From Luteimonas sp. 8-5 (lineage in GTDB: Bacteria > Pseudomonadota > Gammaproteobacteria > Xanthomonadales > Xanthomonadaceae), in contig NZ_JARUVM010000004.1 of assembly GCF_029763755.1 (NCBI RefSeq), positions 1 through 64,000 on the forward strand: a stretch of 64,000 bases of DNA, written 5' to 3'. Under the pieces are notes generated by a model that saw only the letters and a list, made by a program, of their open reading frames with translations, was not told the origin of the DNA and did not search any database. Below are positions 62,281 to 64,000 of this stretch, piece after piece (within the stretch, counting starts at the first letter, position 1; each line of letters starts with the position of its first letter). Made by a program: the position numbers and the translations under genes.

Positions 62281-64000
62281 ATGAGCAGGACCGCGCGACG
62301 TGCACTGTCGTTGGCTCTTTCGGCATGCCTGGTTGGTTTTCCGCTGTTCGCGCATGCAGCGGAAGCACCGGGTGCCCTGACGATCGTCGTCAGGGATCAA
62401 CATACCGACCGGCCGCTTCCAAACGCGAAGGTCACCATCACGGAACGCGAAACCGCCTCGGTGCGAACCCTTGAGACCGACGCGCAAGGCCGCATCGTCG
62501 TCGAACGGCTCGACCCCGGGCTCTACGCGATCAACATCGCCAAGGACGGGTTCGCTTCGATCCACGAGCCCAGCGTCCGCGTGATCACGCGCAAGAACTC
62601 CAGGATCGATTTCGAACTGGCAGCGCCGCTGATGCAGGGCGTGGTGGTTCGAGCGCGGCCCATCGACGCATCCGCATCGCCTTCCAGCACCTTCCTGGAT
62701 CGGGAAGCGCTGCGAAGCGCCGTCGGCGGCGGCGCGGATCCGCTGCTGTCCCTGGACGGCCTGCCCGGCGTGGCTTCCACCGGCGAGTTCGCGAATTTCA
62801 GCGTGCGCGGCCGGGGGCCGAGGGACAACCTGATCTTTGTCGACGAGTTCCCCTTCGACAAGGCGGTGCACTTCGACGCGACCCTGGGCGAGGACGAGGA
62901 CATCGGCGGTGGCGGCCGGTTCTCGATCTTCGCGCCCAACGTCATCAGCGGTGCCGAGTTCTCGCCGGGCGGATGGGGCCCCGCGTATGGCGGCCGGGCT
63001 GCGTCGCTGCTCAAACTGGAAGTCGCCGACGGCAGCCCAAGCCCGTCGGCCAGCCTGCGCCTGGACCTGGCAGGCAACGAGGTCGGCTACGACGGGCCGC
63101 TCGGACTCACCGACGATTCCACCGTGCTCGTCTCCGCGCGCCGGCTGGATTTCGGTGCCTTCTTCGAGGACATCGAGGAACTCGACATCGGCGATCCCAT
63201 ATTGAGGGACGTCATCGTCAAGTCGGCCGTGCCGATCAACCCGACCAACACCCTCGAAGTGCTGCTCATCGACACGCGCGAGACCTACACCCGCGGCGTC
63301 GAACACGTCCACGAATCCCCCAACTTCGAAGATACGGCGCTACTCGACTTCGAACAGGACAGCGACCTGCACGGGTTCACCCTGCGATCGCTGATCGGTG
63401 CGGATGCCGTCTGGACCAACAAGGTCTACCGCCGGGCCAGCAACAAGATCAGTTCCGAGGGCGAAGCCTATCCCGACCTCGTGCCCGCCGGCTCGCCCGC
63501 CTCCGATTTTCCGGTGCGGGAAGGCATCCTGACCGTGGCCGAAGACGAAACCGAAACCGGCTGGCGAAGCGACTTTTCGACGGTGAACCGTTGGGGCGCG
63601 TTCAGTGCGGGCGTCCAGGTAACCCAGGTCGACCTGGACTACAGCACTACGCTGGATCGCGACTGGATCCGGTACGTCTACGACGACGACGACTCCCGGG
63701 CGGACCCCGATCAGCATTACATCGTGCTGACTCCGGAGAGCATCGACTCTTCGCTGAGCAGGAAAGAGACGAGTTACGCGGGTTATGTGGACCAGGCGTT
63801 CAAGCGCGGCTCATGGGACATCCGCACGGGTTTGCGGTTCGAACGGGATGGCCTGACCGGCGAAAGCCTGGTGTCGCCCAGGGTCAGGGTGAACTGGCAG
63901 CCGGGCCGTAGCGCCAGGTATTTCGCGACGGCGGGGATCTTCCACCAGTCGCCACGGTTCCTCGACTTCGCGGCCAACGAGGCGAACAACCTCGAAAACG
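62281..64000 (+). CDS. TonB-dependent receptor, N-terminal part (truncated by window)
   Basis: 573 codons are visible; the gene continues beyond the right edge. The protein has a signal peptide (MSRTARRALSLALSACLVGF, cleavage at AHA-AEA about residue 26), a carboxypeptidase-regulatory-like beta-sandwich (about 32-112; GALTIVVRDQHTDRPLPNAK) and then a plug domain (PLLSLDGLPGVASTGEFANF, SVRGRGPRDNLIFVDEFPFD). Beta-barrel strands follow from about residue 240. The receptor would import an unknown ligand across the outer membrane, powered by the TonB system at 31-34 kb. A GGAGGGGAG ribosome-binding site precedes the ATG. Confidence 0.9.
   Translation, partial: MSRTARRALSLALSACLVGFPLFAHAAEAPGALTIVVRDQHTDRPLPNAKVTITERETASVRTLETDAQGRIVVERLDPGLYAINIAKDGFASIHEPSVRVITRKNSRIDFELAAPLMQGVVVRARPIDASASPSSTFLDREALRSAVGGGADPLLSLDGLPGVASTGEFANFSVRGRGPRDNLIFVDEFPFDKAVHFDATLGEDEDIGGGGRFSIFAPNVISGAEFSPGGWGPAYGGRAASLLKLEVADGSPSPSASLRLDLAGNEVGYDGPLGLTDDSTVLVSARRLDFGAFFEDIEELDIGDPILRDVIVKSAVPINPTNTLEVLLIDTRETYTRGVEHVHESPNFEDTALLDFEQDSDLHGFTLRSLIGADAVWTNKVYRRASNKISSEGEAYPDLVPAGSPASDFPVREGILTVAEDETETGWRSDFSTVNRWGAFSAGVQVTQVDLDYSTTLDRDWIRYVYDDDDSRADPDQHYIVLTPESIDSSLSRKETSYAGYVDQAFKRGSWDIRTGLRFERDGLTGESLVSPRVRVNWQPGRSARYFATAGIFHQSPRFLDFAANEANNLEN

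Overview
The window is a 64 kb stretch of a very GC-rich gammaproteobacterial chromosome, most probably from the Xanthomonadaceae/Lysobacteraceae (Lysobacter- or Luteimonas-like). This rests on the gene order dnaA-dnaN-recF-gyrB ... tonB-exbB-exbD-exbD-pdxJ, which I recognise from Xanthomonas, on a monomeric isocitrate dehydrogenase, and on REP-type hairpins typical of the group. The placement is inference from content; no database search was possible. The replication origin lies near the middle: rpmH, rnpA, yidC and mnmE run leftwards, dnaA, dnaN, recF and gyrB run rightwards. A perfect DnaA box sits on the dnaA start, an AT-rich stretch with DnaA-like boxes lies between dnaA and dnaN, and three parS-like palindromes lie between dnaN and gyrB.

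Layout. 1-7.6 kb: the end of an unidentified protein, queF, a LysM protein, a lipoprotein related to the first protein, icd, a divergent small gene/LysR pair, a pseudouridine synthase and a response-regulator/histidine-kinase protein. 7.6-18.8 kb: hrpB and tatD back to back, the yadGH ABC exporter, a ferredoxin-NADP reductase, a small membrane protein/XRE pair with two operators, a secreted alpha/beta hydrolase, a second ABC exporter and a lipoprotein with a TonB C-terminal domain. 18.9-29.1 kb: the origin block. 29.2-34.8 kb: an M48 metalloprotease lipoprotein, a TPR protein, the tonB-exbB-exbD-exbD energy-coupling operon and pdxJ. 34.8-49.4 kb: cardiolipin synthase, a radical SAM protein, an SLC13-type permease, a kinase/regulator pair, fbp, phhA with a divergent Lrp regulator, an amidohydrolase, a rhomboid protease, an RlmI-like methyltransferase and rmuC. 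49.5-53.5 kb: the complete Mla lipid-transport operon mlaFEDCBA. 53.6-62.2 kb: recC-recB-recD. The window ends inside a TonB-dependent receptor gene.

Most genes are housekeeping; the less explained signals are between genes. (1) At least fifteen genes have a -10-like hexamer ending exactly 6 or 7 nt before the start codon, which predicts leaderless mRNAs; in the 20-bp hrpB/tatD gap the two opposing hexamers overlap. (2) Three diverged copies of a roughly 130-150 bp long-hairpin repeat, built from GCGGAT/ACGGAT units, occupy three convergent gene junctions within 7 kb. Two copies keep a small apical hairpin whose arms differ in detail. (3) REP-like elements have been built into genes and promoters: one forms the C-terminus of RecB and the recD ribosome-binding site, another supplies part of the rlmI -10 element. 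(4) Two TGTCAAG-N4-CTTGACA operators 43 bp apart precede the membrane protein/XRE pair.

I see no tRNA, rRNA, CRISPR array, transposase or prophage gene in the window.
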